In this document: piece after piece, positions 39,747-49,094 of the stretch
Layout of the letters: each line of letters begins with the position of its first letter
How positions within the stretch are numbered: the stretch's first letter is position 1
From: an uncultured Clostridia bacterium
GTDB lineage: Bacteria > Bacillota > Clostridia > TANB77 > CAG-508
Assembly: GCA_948976265.1 (NCBI GenBank)
Contig: CARFUA010000002.1
Location: forward strand, 165,165 to 229,164
Direction of reading: 5' to 3'
Length of the DNA: 64,000 bases
The notes under the pieces: generated by a model
What the model was told of the DNA's origin: nothing
Seen by the model: only the letters and a program-made list of their open reading frames with translations
The model's database searches: none
Program-made: the position numbers and the translations under genes

Positions 39747-39803
39747 TAAGTCTATTAATCATATTTTCTTTTTTTAGGCATATTCTTAAAACAGGTGAAA
39801 AAA

Positions 39804-41037
39804 ATGATGATGAAAAAAATTTTTATAATTTTAACAATATTTTTTACAATTGTTCCTTCTCTATGCTTTGCAGACGATTTTTTAGAGGAATCCGAGCTTG
39901 ACAACTTCATCGAAGTTTCAACCGATACCAAAAATCCTTCCAAAGAACCAACTACCAATGCCAAACATATCCTTGCTCTTGATCGAAAAAGCCTTTCCGT
40001 TCTATACGAAAAAAATGCCTACAAAGAAGTTCCTATGGCTTCTACAACAAAAATCATGACAGCCATTCTTGTTTTAGAAAATTGCGATTTAAGTGAAACC
40101 GTTGAATTTTCGAAAGACGCTGCTTCTGTACGAGGCTCTTGCTTGAAAGTTTCCACTGGTACAAAAATGTCCATGAATGATGTGCTTTACGGTCTTATGC
40201 TACGTTCTCGGAAACGATTGTGCCATTGCCATTAGCGAACATGTCGCTGGTTCTGTAGAAGGCTTTGCTGAAAAAATGAACCAAAAAGCTCAAGAATTAA
40301 ACTTAACCCACACGCACTTCGTAACACCACATGGTTTAGACGATGAAAATCACTATACAACTGCCTACGAACTTGCTTTACTCACAGATTACGCTCTAAA
40401 AAATGAAAAATTCAAAAACATCGTTTCCACCAAAACAACCACGATTTCAGTAAACAGTACTCCCCGCACAATTTCTAATACAAATGAACTACTGGGAAAT
40501 TTCGAAGGTGTCTATGGAGTGAAAACTGGTTTTACGTTTAATGCGGGACGTTGCTTAGTTTCGAGTTGCAATCGAAATGGAATGGATATTATTGTTGTGG
40601 TTTTGGGAGCGGACACAAAAAATCAAAGAACACGTGATAGTATGAATGTTATCCATTATGTTTACGATACCTTTGAATATGTGAATCTTTCCGATTATAT
40701 TCAAGAAAGTTTTGCAGAATATAAAACCTATTATGAACAAAATGTATGGCTTCAAAAAACAATCACCAAACCCAATATAGCCTTATCTGAAATGAACAAC
40801 ACCATATTTCCTTTAAAAGCAAATACCTTAAATTCGCTAGAAACAAAATTTTATACTTTAAATTCCTTATCCTCTAGCGTTCCTTCCCATGAAAAAATTG
40901 GAAATATAACCATTTTTTATGAAGGAAAAATTTTGTGTTCAACCGATATTATTTTAACCAATCAATTAGAGCAAAATAGTTGGCAATATTATTTTGGAAA
41001 AATTTTAAAGGAACTTAAGAATAGTTTTGTATATTAA
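39804..41037 (+). CDS. dacA: D-alanyl-D-alanine carboxypeptidase (PBP5-like), +1 frameshift at CGG
   Basis: DacA trims the terminal D-Ala of peptidoglycan stems outside the membrane. A signal peptide (about 1-22) is followed by the serine motif STTK (S80-K83). The first frame reaches MLRS (residue 135), meets CGG (C at 40209) and stops within about 10 codons. Dropping the C gives MLRSGNDCAIAISEH: the SGN catalytic motif is created exactly at the junction. KTG (240-242) follows. The joined product is about 410 residues, normal for this family. Without recoding the enzyme lacks two of three active-site motifs. ATG 39804 is chosen (AGGTG six bases upstream); GTG 39795 is an alternative. Confidence 0.92.
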
Positions 41038-41041
41038 AGGT

Positions 41042-41072
41042 CAAGCGCTACACAAATGTATAGCGCTTGTTT
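41042..41072. terminator. Terminator between dacA and the coiled-coil gene
   Basis: CAAGCGCTA, loop, TAGCGCTTG and a T-run, between convergent genes. Confidence 0.85.
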
Positions 41073-41079
41073 TTTTAAT

Positions 41080-41400
41080 TTAATTCTTCTTTTCCCGATA
41101 AGCTTCGAGTTTGTCTTTTGTTACCTTTAATTCTTTTTTTAATTGCTCATTTTCTTTCTGCAAAGTCTGAATAGCATCTTGCAAAATTGCTTGATTCGTT
41201 TTTAAATTTTCATTCTCCTCCTGCAAATTTTCATTGTCCACGCTTAACTGGTCTATTTGCTGTTGGAGCTGAATTGTAACCTTGTATGCTTCGTCTCTTT
41301 CTGCTGCCCCTCCATATAATAGTACAAATATGAAAAAGCTAAGGATTATGAAACAAAAAATCAACCAGCCTTTTTCCCTCCAGTCTTTCCGTTTTTCCAT
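41080..41400 (-). CDS. Membrane-anchored coiled-coil protein with an in-frame CGG
   Basis: ATG 41400 follows AGGAGGTAATTCAA. The 106-residue protein has a basic start (MEKRKDWREKGW), one membrane helix (LIFCFIILSFFIFVLLY) and a leucine-heptad coiled coil (about 45-100). It resembles small division or envelope proteins of the DivIC/FtsL type in form only. Codon 4 is CGG (C at 41391) followed by A; here the main ORF continues in the zero frame, so CGG must be read as a sense codon, or translation starts later (TTG at the membrane helix). Confidence 0.6.
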   Translation of the reverse strand: MEKRKDWREKGWLIFCFIILSFFIFVLLYGGAAERDEAYKVTIQLQQQIDQLSVDNENLQEENENLKTNQAILQDAIQTLQKENEQLKKELKVTKDKLEAYREKKN

Positions 41401-41576
41401 TTGAATTACCTCCTGAAATTTATAATTTTTTGTTCGAATATACGAACGAATGGGATAAATTGTATCATAGTTTGTGCAAAAAGTCAAGAAGCTGCAGCTG
41501 TTTATTCACAGTTTTATAGTAGGTATATATTTTTTTCTTGTTGGGTAGAATTTTCTTGTACAAGGGAGGAATATTT

Positions 41577-42330
41577 ATGAAAAAATTTTGGATTATGTTT
41601 ATGGTTATTTTGGGATTGATTGGGGTTGGAATTTTCTCGTCTTCTTTTGGGAATGAAGAAATGCAAAAGTTAGAACCAAATTATCCTTACACTCTTCGGA
41701 AAAGTGACAGCAGAATCTTTGAAAATACGTACAGGACCTAGTACAGAAAATGTTCACATTGGATTACTAGTGAAAAACGATACCGTACATATCTACGGAA
41801 AAGTAGATAACTGGTACATTGTCAGAACAGAAAACAATTTAGTCGGAGCGGTTTCTGCCGATTACATTCAAGGCACTCAACAAACTGAGCAAACCTTAGA
41901 AACCTCTGCCAATATTGAAACAGCAGAAAATATCTCAAATTCCACTCTTTCACAAGATGAACAAATCTTTTTCAATTTAATTAACAATAAGCGTATTGAA
42001 AATAATCTGCCTGAATACGAAATCGACGAAACGTTACTCAATTTAGCTCGCCTCAAAGCAAATGACATTGTCGAAAAAAAATATTTTGCTCATACTTCTC
42101 CCACCTTTGGTACCCTTTTCGAAATGTTAGCTAATCACAATTTTTCTTACAGTAAAGCAAGTGAGAATATTGCCAGAAATCTAAATGCAGATGGCGCTAT
42201 TCAAAGTTTGATGAATTCACCAGCTCATAAAAGCAATATTTTGAGCAACGCGTTTAATTATACGGGAATTGCTGTTGTGAATAGTATCGAGTATGGGAAA
42301 ATTTTTGTAGAGATTTTTGTGGCAAAATAA
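41577..42330 (+). CDS. SH3b-CAP domain secreted protein, +1 frameshift at CGG
   Basis: An N-terminal signal or anchor (KFWIMFMVILGLIGVGIF) is followed by frame 1 to residue 40 (YTL). CGG (C at 41697) then leads to a stop 13 codons on. Dropping the C gives TLGKVTAESLKIRTGPSTEN, the start of a bacterial SH3 domain (to about 95), then a linker and a CAP/SCP-like domain with HTSPTFGTLFEMLANHNFSY, ENIA and MNSPAHKSNIL, the usual metal-binding His/Glu set. The joined length is 250. It is probably exported and acts at the wall. No other in-frame CGG occurs. Confidence 0.88.
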
Positions 42331-42403
42331 TAAATACTACCCAAATTATTCCTTCTACAACAAATATCCCATACTCCTTTTTCCAATACCGTTTTCCTTT
42401 CAT
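42254..42403 (-). CDS. Possible small single-helix protein with in-frame CGG
   Basis: A TTGGCA-17-TATAAT promoter and AAAGGAT precede ATG 42403. The zero frame (49 codons) reads MKGKRYWKKEYGIF then a hydrophobic helix, with codon 5 CGG (C at 42391). It overlaps the 3' end of the SH3-CAP gene on the other strand. A +1 shift at CGG would stop after 15 residues. Real but unassigned is my best guess. Confidence 0.4.
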   Translation of the reverse strand: MKGKRYWKKEYGIFVVEGIIWVVFIILPQKSLQKFSHTRYYSQQQFPYN

Positions 42404-42450
42404 ACTGTTCATCCTTTCTTCTATTTTTCTGTTTATTACAGTATTTTTTT

Positions 42451-42479
42451 ATTATATAATGATTTATGTAAATTGCCAA
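42451..42479 (-). promoter_or_regulatory. Promoter of the small gene at 42254-42403
   Basis: TTGGCA (42479-42474), 17-bp spacer, TATAAT (42456-42451) on the minus strand. Confidence 0.65.
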
Positions 42480-42512
42480 CTTTATATAATAAAATTCCTT
42501 GTTTTCGATGAA

Positions 42513-42546
42513 AAAGGAAATAACATTAGAACGTTATTTCCCTTTG
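42513..42546 (-). terminator. Terminator of pdaA
   Basis: AAAGGGAAATAACG and GTTATTTCCTTTTT arms on the minus strand, just after the stop codon at 42549. Confidence 0.75.
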
Positions 42547-42548
42547 TT

Positions 42549-43334
42549 TTATTTTTCAAATTCATCCAAAGATTTGAATTCATATCCCATTTCTTTGGCT
42601 TCTTTTATTAAACTATCCAGCATGGTTAGATTATCTTGGGAAGTGCTGTGTAATAAAATAATTGCACCATTGTGTAAATTGTCTAGGATTTTCTTTTTGC
42701 CATAATCACTTCTGCCTTGTTTGGAATCGTCCCAATCATCATAGGTATTGGACCATAATACACTGGTATATCCCAGCGATTCTACAATACTAGCCGTTCT
42801 TTCACTAAATTCTCCTCTTGGTGGTCTGAAATAGGTCATTTCGTAGCCAGTTACTTCATAGACACTATTATGCAATTTCATAATTTCTTCCTTAATTTCG
42901 TCATCCGAAAGTCCTGGTAAGCAAGCATGATTTACGGTGTGATTTCCAACAATATTGCCATTTTGAATCATTTGTTTGACTAAATCAGACGCTGTGTTAA
43001 CATAGTGAGCTGTTATAAAAAAAGTTGCTGTTATGTTATTTTCTTTTAATACTTTTAAAATATCTTCGGTGTATCCTGCTTCATATCCTGCATCAAATGT
43101 TAAATAGATATTTTTTACATTGGGGTTTCCCATAGCAATCCCATTGGATTTTTCAATGACTTTTAAAAGCTCATTATCCAAAACAGCTTGTTCATGATTT
43201 TCACCTCTTCGAAATCCCCATGCTAAGGTTTGATTACTCAGTTCTTGATCGGCATGCGAGGCAAGTGAAAATTGTAAAATACTAACCACTAAAATTAAGA
43301 AAATAAAACTATATCTTATCATTCTATCTTTCAT
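42549..43334 (-). CDS. pdaA: PdaA-type polysaccharide deacetylase
   Basis: These enzymes remove acetyl groups from N-acetylmuramic acid so that muramic delta-lactam can form in the spore cortex. The 261-residue protein has a signal peptide (about 8-28), WGFRRG, NVKNIYLTFDAGYEAGYTEDIL (metal Asp), HTVNHACLPG (His ligands) and YFRPPRGEFSE, the NodB motifs in order. The family-specific N-terminal region (KSNGIAMGNP) supports pdaA over other deacetylases. Strong ribosome site GGAGGAAAAAA. Confidence 0.88.
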   Translation of the reverse strand: MKDRMIRYSFIFLILVVSILQFSLASHADQELSNQTLAWGFRRGENHEQAVLDNELLKVIEKSNGIAMGNPNVKNIYLTFDAGYEAGYTEDILKVLKENNITATFFITAHYVNTASDLVKQMIQNGNIVGNHTVNHACLPGLSDDEIKEEIMKLHNSVYEVTGYEMTYFRPPRGEFSERTASIVESLGYTSVLWSNTYDDWDDSKQGRSDYGKKKILDNLHNGAIILLHSTSQDNLTMLDSLIKEAKEMGYEFKSLDEFEK

Positions 43335-43384
43335 TTTTTTCCTCCTTTAGTTTAAGATATTCAAGGTTGGATGAAAATATGAAA

Positions 43385-43418
43385 AAAGCTTTGCAAATTA
43401 ATTTATGCAAAGCTTTTC
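43385..43418 (-). terminator. Terminator of the beta-helix surface protein gene
   Basis: AAAGCTTTGCA and TGCAAAGCTTTT arms, after the stop at 43427 on the minus strand. Confidence 0.75.
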
Positions 43419-43426
43419 AATTGATT

Positions 43427-45169
43427 TTAAGACAACTTTTGAGAACGGATTAATGTTTCACCATCATAGCAACGAATGCTTGTTGTATCTTCTACTACTA
43501 ATTCAATATCAAATGGGAAATCTTCATAGTTATACTTGTCTACGCTTTCTTCTATAAATTTGTCTTGACTATTCCACCAAGTCGTTCCTGGATAACAAGC
43601 TTTGATTGTAAATTCTTTTCTCGTTCCATTTCCTAATTCAACTGTTAGCGTTCTTTCTGTACTTGTATCATTGCTCACACTAATATGTACGCCATCCTCT
43701 TCTTTCCAAACACTTCCCACATATAATTTATCCGTTTTGGAAGTGTTATATATAATATTACGTTCTTCAAATAAACTCTCTGGTACTGCAACACTACCTT
43801 TATAAAGTTCTCCATATAGTGCCGAACACCCTACTTTAATATCTTGCAAAGTTAAATCTCTTACAATACAATTGTTTTTAGCAGAAATATAAATCGAAAA
43901 TCCACCACCATTTATGATACATTTTTCAAACTTTACATCATGTAAATCTGCATATTCTGGCTGTATCATTAACGCCGCATTAACATAGCCAGCACTATTG
44001 GTATAACGTATTGGTGGAACTTCCATTCTGCAATTATAAAATAGAATATTTTGAACATCTAACGTTATTTCTTCATTTTTATAAGTTCCACTATAACCAT
44101 ACATTTGTGTACCATCTGAATGAAGCTTATTTTCGACAGGTTCTGTCGAAGGTATTGCCAAATCAGAGAAGAAGCAATTCTTCACCGTTATATTTTGAAA
44201 TGGATTAATACCATCTGCCACACTTCCTCCAAAATAGCAATGATCAAAAGATGCATTAGAACCAAAATAGTGCGTAAACGAACAATTTTCAAATATTAAT
44301 TCTAATTTATCATATCCGATTCTTCCTGAAGAAACACTTTTAAATTTACAATTTCTAAAAATAATTTTTCGATTTACCGTTAATCCATCATCATTCAAAA
44401 ATCGCAGAGATTTATTGAAGTTTTTATTTTCCACTACAATTTCTTCTTTTTTAGTTGCTTTTATGTTAATATCATGTGTTGTGCTTCTTGAAAGAATTAC
44501 CATACTTCCTTCTTCATCGACTTTCCAATCTTCCTCTGGTATGGTTTCTAAAGCTCCTTTTGCTCCTGTATTATATTTGTCTGGTATAATAATGCTATCG
44601 GAAATTACTTCTCCTTGCGGTGGAATATCTGGCTGGTCTTCTGCTTCCGTTGGTACTGCTGTTACTTTTGCCGTTATCGTTGCTTTCTCATTACTTGTTG
44701 GGGTTTTTAGCAATTCTGCCATGATTTTTACATACGTTTTTTGACCACTTGCAACAAAATAATTTTGATTAGCTGTTCCTTCTTGGTCACACATGATGAC
44801 ATTGATATTGAACATTTCCGATTCGCCTATATCCGCCGTGACTGTTATTTCTGAATCAATATCTTGACTGCCATTTTCAATTTCTAAAATGGCATATCCA
44901 TAATCTCCCTTTTTATTAAGCCCTAAAATATTGACCGTCGCTTCTTGAGATTTTGCGACGGCTTCTGCTTGAACTGTTATGTAACTTTCCGAAGTATGCT
45001 CCTTTGGTACTTCTCCTGTGAAATACACTTTGAAGTTTTCTTGATTAGCTGTTGCAAAAGCTTTTCCATTTATCAGCAAAATGCTGTTGCTTAGACTGGC
45101 ATAGCCAATTCCCATCAGTAGTATTGCTATTAAAATAACAGCTATCATTAGTTTGTTTTGTTTTTTCAT
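43427..45169 (-). CDS. Secreted protein with SipW-type N-terminus and parallel beta-helix-like region
   Basis: ATG 45169 (MKKQNKLMIAVILIAILLMG) follows GAAAGAGGAGAAAAT, preferred to an earlier ATG at 45208. The start (GIGYASLSNSILLINGKA) is of the type found before TasA/camelysin-like surface proteins. A domain of about 150 residues follows, then from about 240 to 470 a run of short turns with N and F ladders (FRNCKFKSVSSG, FENCSFTHYFGS, FDHCYFGG, VKNCFFSD) typical of right-handed parallel beta-helices (pectate-lyase-like). Length 580. No catalytic residues recognised; adhesion or glycan binding is possible. Confidence 0.7.
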   Translation of the reverse strand: MKKQNKLMIAVILIAILLMGIGYASLSNSILLINGKAFATANQENFKVYFTGEVPKEHTSESYITVQAEAVAKSQEATVNILGLNKKGDYGYAILEIENGSQDIDSEITVTADIGESEMFNINVIMCDQEGTANQNYFVASGQKTYVKIMAELLKTPTSNEKATITAKVTAVPTEAEDQPDIPPQGEVISDSIIIPDKYNTGAKGALETIPEEDWKVDEEGSMVILSRSTTHDINIKATKKEEIVVENKNFNKSLRFLNDDGLTVNRKIIFRNCKFKSVSSGRIGYDKLELIFENCSFTHYFGSNASFDHCYFGGSVADGINPFQNITVKNCFFSDLAIPSTEPVENKLHSDGTQMYGYSGTYKNEEITLDVQNILFYNCRMEVPPIRYTNSAGYVNAALMIQPEYADLHDVKFEKCIINGGGFSIYISAKNNCIVRDLTLQDIKVGCSALYGELYKGSVAVPESLFEERNIIYNTSKTDKLYVGSVWKEEDGVHISVSNDTSTERTLTVELGNGTRKEFTIKACYPGTTWWNSQDKFIEESVDKYNYEDFPFDIELVVEDTTSIRCYDGETLIRSQKLS

Positions 45170-45196
45170 ATTTTCTCCTCTTTCGTTTCTATTTTC

Positions 45197-45225
45197 ATTA
45201 TAAACCATACTATTTCGTTTAACAA
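45197..45225 (-). promoter_or_regulatory. Promoter of the beta-helix surface protein gene
   Basis: TTGTTA (45225-45220), 17-bp spacer, TATAAT (45202-45197), about 28 bases before the ATG. Confidence 0.75.
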
Positions 45226-45365
45226 GAGTTTTCGAAAAATGTAATACAAACGTAATATACTGATTTTTTCTAAATTTTGAATATTTTTCAAAAAAAACAG
45301 CAAATACTACTTATTTTAAGCATAATTATCCCCCAGTATAACTCGGGGATTTCTCTAAAGTTAAT

Positions 45366-45396
45366 AAAAAAGCAAGCCACACAAAGCTTGCTTTTA
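45366..45396 (-). terminator. Terminator of the Spo0E-like gene
   Basis: AAAAGCAAGC, short loop, GCTTGCTTTT lies directly after the stop at 45399. Confidence 0.8.
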
Positions 45397-45398
45397 CT

Positions 45399-45536
45399 CT
45401 ATTTTTTTTCCTCATAAAACTTAGCAATTAGACCATCTAATTGCACACTCAAATCATAGATTACACTGTAATCCTCTCCTGCTTCTATACTTTTATTCAA
45501 TTTTTCTCTTAATTCGCAAATTTCATCATTTATCAT
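45399..45536 (-). CDS. Spo0E-like aspartyl phosphatase
   Basis: The 45-residue protein (MINDEICELREKLNKSIEAG...) matches the Spo0E family: an N-terminal helix with I-x-x-L-R-x-x-L, a loop, and a second helix with YDLSVQLDGLIAKFY, corresponding to the S-Q-E-L-D motif (here S-V-Q-L-D). Such proteins dephosphorylate Spo0A~P and delay sporulation. The ribosome site AAAGGAGCGATGTAAT is good, and a terminator follows. Confidence 0.8.
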   Translation of the reverse strand: MINDEICELREKLNKSIEAGEDYSVIYDLSVQLDGLIAKFYEEKK

Positions 45537-45638
45537 ATTACATCGCTCCTTTTTAATTTCGATAAGTTACAATGTCTCCTTTTTTCTATAGTTCAAAAAT
45601 ACCACATTTATTCGTCAATGTCAATAAAAAATCTACAT

Positions 45639-46466
45639 TTATGGTACTTTTTTGTAGACCTTTTTCAGCATTTTGGAACGATTTTTATGGTTAAACATCA
45701 ATTTTTGTATGTTATTCAACAGCATTATTCCCGAAATGACAAAAATCGCACCTGACAAAATTTGTGAAATTCTGAACTGATAGAACATTAAACTATCCAC
45801 TCGAATTCCTTCAATGAGCATTCGAACGCTAGAATAGAAAAATAAATATACGTAAAATATTTCACCTTTGAATTTCCTATTTTTTTGTAAAATCTTTAAT
45901 AAAATAAATAACAGAAAAGTTGCAAATGACTCATATAAAAACGCAGGATGAACCTCTTTGTATCCTTCTAATGTTTGAATTCCCATACGGAAAACATTGT
46001 CGGTTTCTGTTCCATACGCTTCTTGGTTGAAAAAATTTCCCCATCTTCCAATGGATTGCGCTATCGCAATAAACGGAATAATGGCGTCCAAAAAATCCAA
46101 GACATCAATTTTATATTTTCGACATCTTTTTAAAATGACAATTCCGCCTGCTATCAATCCGCCGTAAAGTGCCAAACCGCCATCTCGTATTTGCAGGATT
46201 TTGGCTAAGGAAGAATATTCGCTTACATGAAATAATACATAATAAATCCTCGCTCCAACAAATCCCCACATAATGGCAAACATCAAAGTTTCTAAAATAA
46301 AATCAAATTTTATTTGAAATTTTTCCTTTGATTTATAACACAAAACAACTGCAACAACAATGGCTAAAATAATACAAATCGCATAATGATAAATGGCAAT
46401 TCCAAATATCTTACCCGCAATTGGATTGATTGAAAATGATACATTAAAACCTGGAAAATAAATCAT
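45639..46466 (-). CDS. lgt: Prolipoprotein diacylglyceryl transferase
   Basis: Lgt transfers diacylglycerol to the lipobox cysteine of prelipoproteins in the membrane. It has about seven helices, the signature GRWGNFFNQEAYG (about 145-157), and the conserved HPAFLYES and DGGLALYGGL blocks. The 275-residue length is normal. It lies 9 bp after the M16 peptidase gene, in one operon. Ribosome site AAGGAGAAAAA. Confidence 0.93.
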   Translation of the reverse strand: MIYFPGFNVSFSINPIAGKIFGIAIYHYAICIILAIVVAVVLCYKSKEKFQIKFDFILETLMFAIMWGFVGARIYYVLFHVSEYSSLAKILQIRDGGLALYGGLIAGGIVILKRCRKYKIDVLDFLDAIIPFIAIAQSIGRWGNFFNQEAYGTETDNVFRMGIQTLEGYKEVHPAFLYESFATFLLFILLKILQKNRKFKGEIFYVYLFFYSSVRMLIEGIRVDSLMFYQFRISQILSGAIFVISGIMLLNNIQKLMFNHKNRSKMLKKVYKKVP

Positions 46467-46475
46467 TTTTTCTCC

Positions 46476-47741
46476 TTATTTTGATTTTACAATGGATACT
46501 ACTTTTCTTTCTGGTTTGAAAACTTCTTCCAAAACTTGCATTGTATAAGCTTTGTCTAACCCTTTGAATTCTTCAAAATAATCCAATGGATTAATATTTC
46601 TAAAATAATTTTGGATAAAGGTTGTTGCTATACTTCCTACATCATTATAGCTTTTGACATATTCACCATATAATTTTTTCTTGATTCGGTCAAATACTTC
46701 GTCTTGTATTCCATTTTGTTTTAAATTTTCAATTCCTTGTTCGATTTTTTTAATGACTTCATCATACTTTTCACTTTGTCCTTGTATTAAAACATGAGAA
46801 TAGGTTTGACTATTTTCATAAATAAAGGTTGGCTCGGATTGCAAAAGTCCTTCCTCATATAGCGATTGATATAATTCGGAACTATCGCCAATTAAAATAT
46901 TAAATAAAATGTCTAATGCCAAATCTTTTTTAATTTGATTTTCACAAGCCACCTCATCTTTATAACCAATCATGAAAATTGGCATGCTGATGTTCATTTC
47001 AGCTTCTACTTGTTTTTGCACAATTTCTTTTGGTTCTTCTTCATATAATCTTTTGACGTTTTGTGTGGCATTTTGCAATGTCATCCTTTTTTCGATTTCT
47101 GGGATTAATTTTTCTGGTTCAAAATCGCCACAAACAACAATTGCCATTTTGTCTGGTCGATAAAATGCGTGGTATGCTTCATATAAAGTATCTTTTGTAA
47201 TCTTGGCAATGGTTTCTTTGGTTCCTGCTACATCGATATTAATCGGATTTTTATGATACATCGCTTTCATCGCATTCATGTACAATTTCCAATCAGGATA
47301 ATCGTCATACATCATAATTTCTTGCTCGATGATGCCACGTTCTTTTTCCACATTTTCGTCTGTAAAATAAGGATTTTGAACATAATTCATAAATTCATCT
47401 AATGCTTCTAAAAACTTTTCGTTGTTGTCTTCAAACAAATAAGCTGTGTGATTGTTGGTAGTGTAAGCATTCGCATTAACGCCTAAACTGGATAAAACGT
47501 CTAGACTATTGGTCCCATTTTCTTGTTCAAAAAGTTTATGTTCCATATAATGGGCAATACCGTCTGGAACTGTGATTTCTTTGTCACCTACCATAAATTT
47601 GTGGTCAATGGAACCATAATTTACGCCCCAAATTATATATTTTTTTTGCGTTTTTTTCGGAATAATCATCAGATTTAATCCATTGGATAATTTTTCGGTG
47701 TATATTTTTTCTTGGATTTTGTTATTTTGTATGGTTTGCAT
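46476..47741 (-). CDS. M16-family zinc peptidase, catalytic type
   Basis: ATG 47741 follows AAAAGGAGGAAGCTG and overlaps the end of the next M16 gene by 20 bp; the frame extends to 47759 but without a ribosome site. The inverted zinc motif HYMEHKLFE (H-x-x-E-H) is intact near residue 65, with a downstream Glu. The 421-residue length fits the YmfH-like peptidases of Firmicutes. It pairs with the non-catalytic partner downstream in coordinates. Confidence 0.88.
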   Translation of the reverse strand: MQTIQNNKIQEKIYTEKLSNGLNLMIIPKKTQKKYIIWGVNYGSIDHKFMVGDKEITVPDGIAHYMEHKLFEQENGTNSLDVLSSLGVNANAYTTNNHTAYLFEDNNEKFLEALDEFMNYVQNPYFTDENVEKERGIIEQEIMMYDDYPDWKLYMNAMKAMYHKNPINIDVAGTKETIAKITKDTLYEAYHAFYRPDKMAIVVCGDFEPEKLIPEIEKRMTLQNATQNVKRLYEEEPKEIVQKQVEAEMNISMPIFMIGYKDEVACENQIKKDLALDILFNILIGDSSELYQSLYEEGLLQSEPTFIYENSQTYSHVLIQGQSEKYDEVIKKIEQGIENLKQNGIQDEVFDRIKKKLYGEYVKSYNDVGSIATTFIQNYFRNINPLDYFEEFKGLDKAYTMQVLEEVFKPERKVVSIVKSK

Positions 47742-49032
47742 CAGCTTCCTCCTTTTCATTTTTTAGGAAATAGACGGTGTTAATTTTTATATTTTGAGCA
47801 ATTTCCATGATATCTTGTTTTGTGATTTCTTCGATATTTTTTAGATATTCTTCGAGCGTTGTATCGGTTTTCGAAATTTCTTGACCGATGTAGTAAACAA
47901 TTCCTGTGTCTTGTTCTGTTTCAATCGCTACAATACCAGCTTTTACATATTCTTTGGCAGAAGCTAAATCGTTGTCGGAAAATTCACCTTTCTTCATAAT
48001 TTCCAGTTGTTCCTCAATTAAACGAACTGCTTTTTCAAAATTCGGAATTTCGATTCCAGCACGAATAAAAATATTGGCTTTTTGTTTTACATACAAACTT
48101 TTAATCGAATACGCCAAACTCTCTTTTTCTCGCACATTTTGGAATAACAAAGAATTTGCTCCGCTTCCTAAAACAATGTTATATAATAACGTTTTAAATT
48201 GAAGTTTATCACAATCTGCATTAACGTCCATTCCGATAACTAATTTTCCTTGTGTAACATCCATTGTTTCTGTGATTTCGTTGACATTTTCAGGTGTTTG
48301 TTTCTTTTCCGTTAATTCATTATTTAGAATATAATTTTCGATTCTTGGTCGCAATTTTTGAATATTTTGATTGTTTAGAATGATTTCTTTGATATATTTT
48401 TCATCAAAATCACCAGATATGAAAATATCCATTTTTGAATTTTGAATTAAATTGTTGTAATGTTCTGTTAAGTTTTCGACTGTAATATTTTCTAAATCTT
48501 CTAAATAACCATATTTATATAAACCAAATCCGTTATCGCCATACATTTTGGAAATACAGGTTTCATAGGCATATAAATCTTTATCATCAATTTTACTTTT
48601 GATGATTTTGGACAGATTTTCTTTTTCGACTTTTAAATATTCTTCTTTGAATTTTCCATTTTCCAATAATGGATTACAAATAATATCCAATAAAATATTT
48701 AACGTATTTTTTAAGATTTCTTCTTGATTTAAAGCAAATTTATCATTGATAGAATCCGCATAAAATTTTAAAATTTGGTTGTCCCCATATTTGTCAATAC
48801 CACATTCAAAAGCGGCTCCATATAAATTTTCCAGTTCTCTGCTCAAATCTAATTGGGTTTTAAAATTAGCAGTTCCTCGTCTTAGCATGCTGACGATTAA
48901 AGCATTTTTCGTTACATTTTCTCTGATTAATGGCACTGTAATGATGCAGGATATCATATTCGTTTTAAACAAATCGGTTTTGATAAAGTGTGCCTTGATT
49001 CCTTGTTTGATTTCAAAATCTTTCTTTTCCAT
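47722..49032 (-). CDS. M16-family peptidase-like protein, non-catalytic partner
   Basis: ATG 49032 (MEKKDFEIKQGIKAHFI) is preferred over the TTG frame extension to 49089. The 436-residue protein has the M16 fold layout (two similar halves, YSIKSLYVKQKANIFIRAGIEI in the second) but no HxxEH motif, as in YmfF-type partners. The pair probably forms a heterodimer that cleaves peptides. It is followed by the catalytic subunit and lgt. Confidence 0.83.
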   Translation of the reverse strand: MEKKDFEIKQGIKAHFIKTDLFKTNMISCIITVPLIRENVTKNALIVSMLRRGTANFKTQLDLSRELENLYGAAFECGIDKYGDNQILKFYADSINDKFALNQEEILKNTLNILLDIICNPLLENGKFKEEYLKVEKENLSKIIKSKIDDKDLYAYETCISKMYGDNGFGLYKYGYLEDLENITVENLTEHYNNLIQNSKMDIFISGDFDEKYIKEIILNNQNIQKLRPRIENYILNNELTEKKQTPENVNEITETMDVTQGKLVIGMDVNADCDKLQFKTLLYNIVLGSGANSLLFQNVREKESLAYSIKSLYVKQKANIFIRAGIEIPNFEKAVRLIEEQLEIMKKGEFSDNDLASAKEYVKAGIVAIETEQDTGIVYYIGQEISKTDTTLEEYLKNIEEITKQDIMEIAQNIKINTVYFLKNEKEEADANHTK

Positions 49033-49094
49033 GAATTTTCCATCTCCTTGTTTTATTTTATTATTTATTTTTTTGAAAAATTTATGCAAAATAT

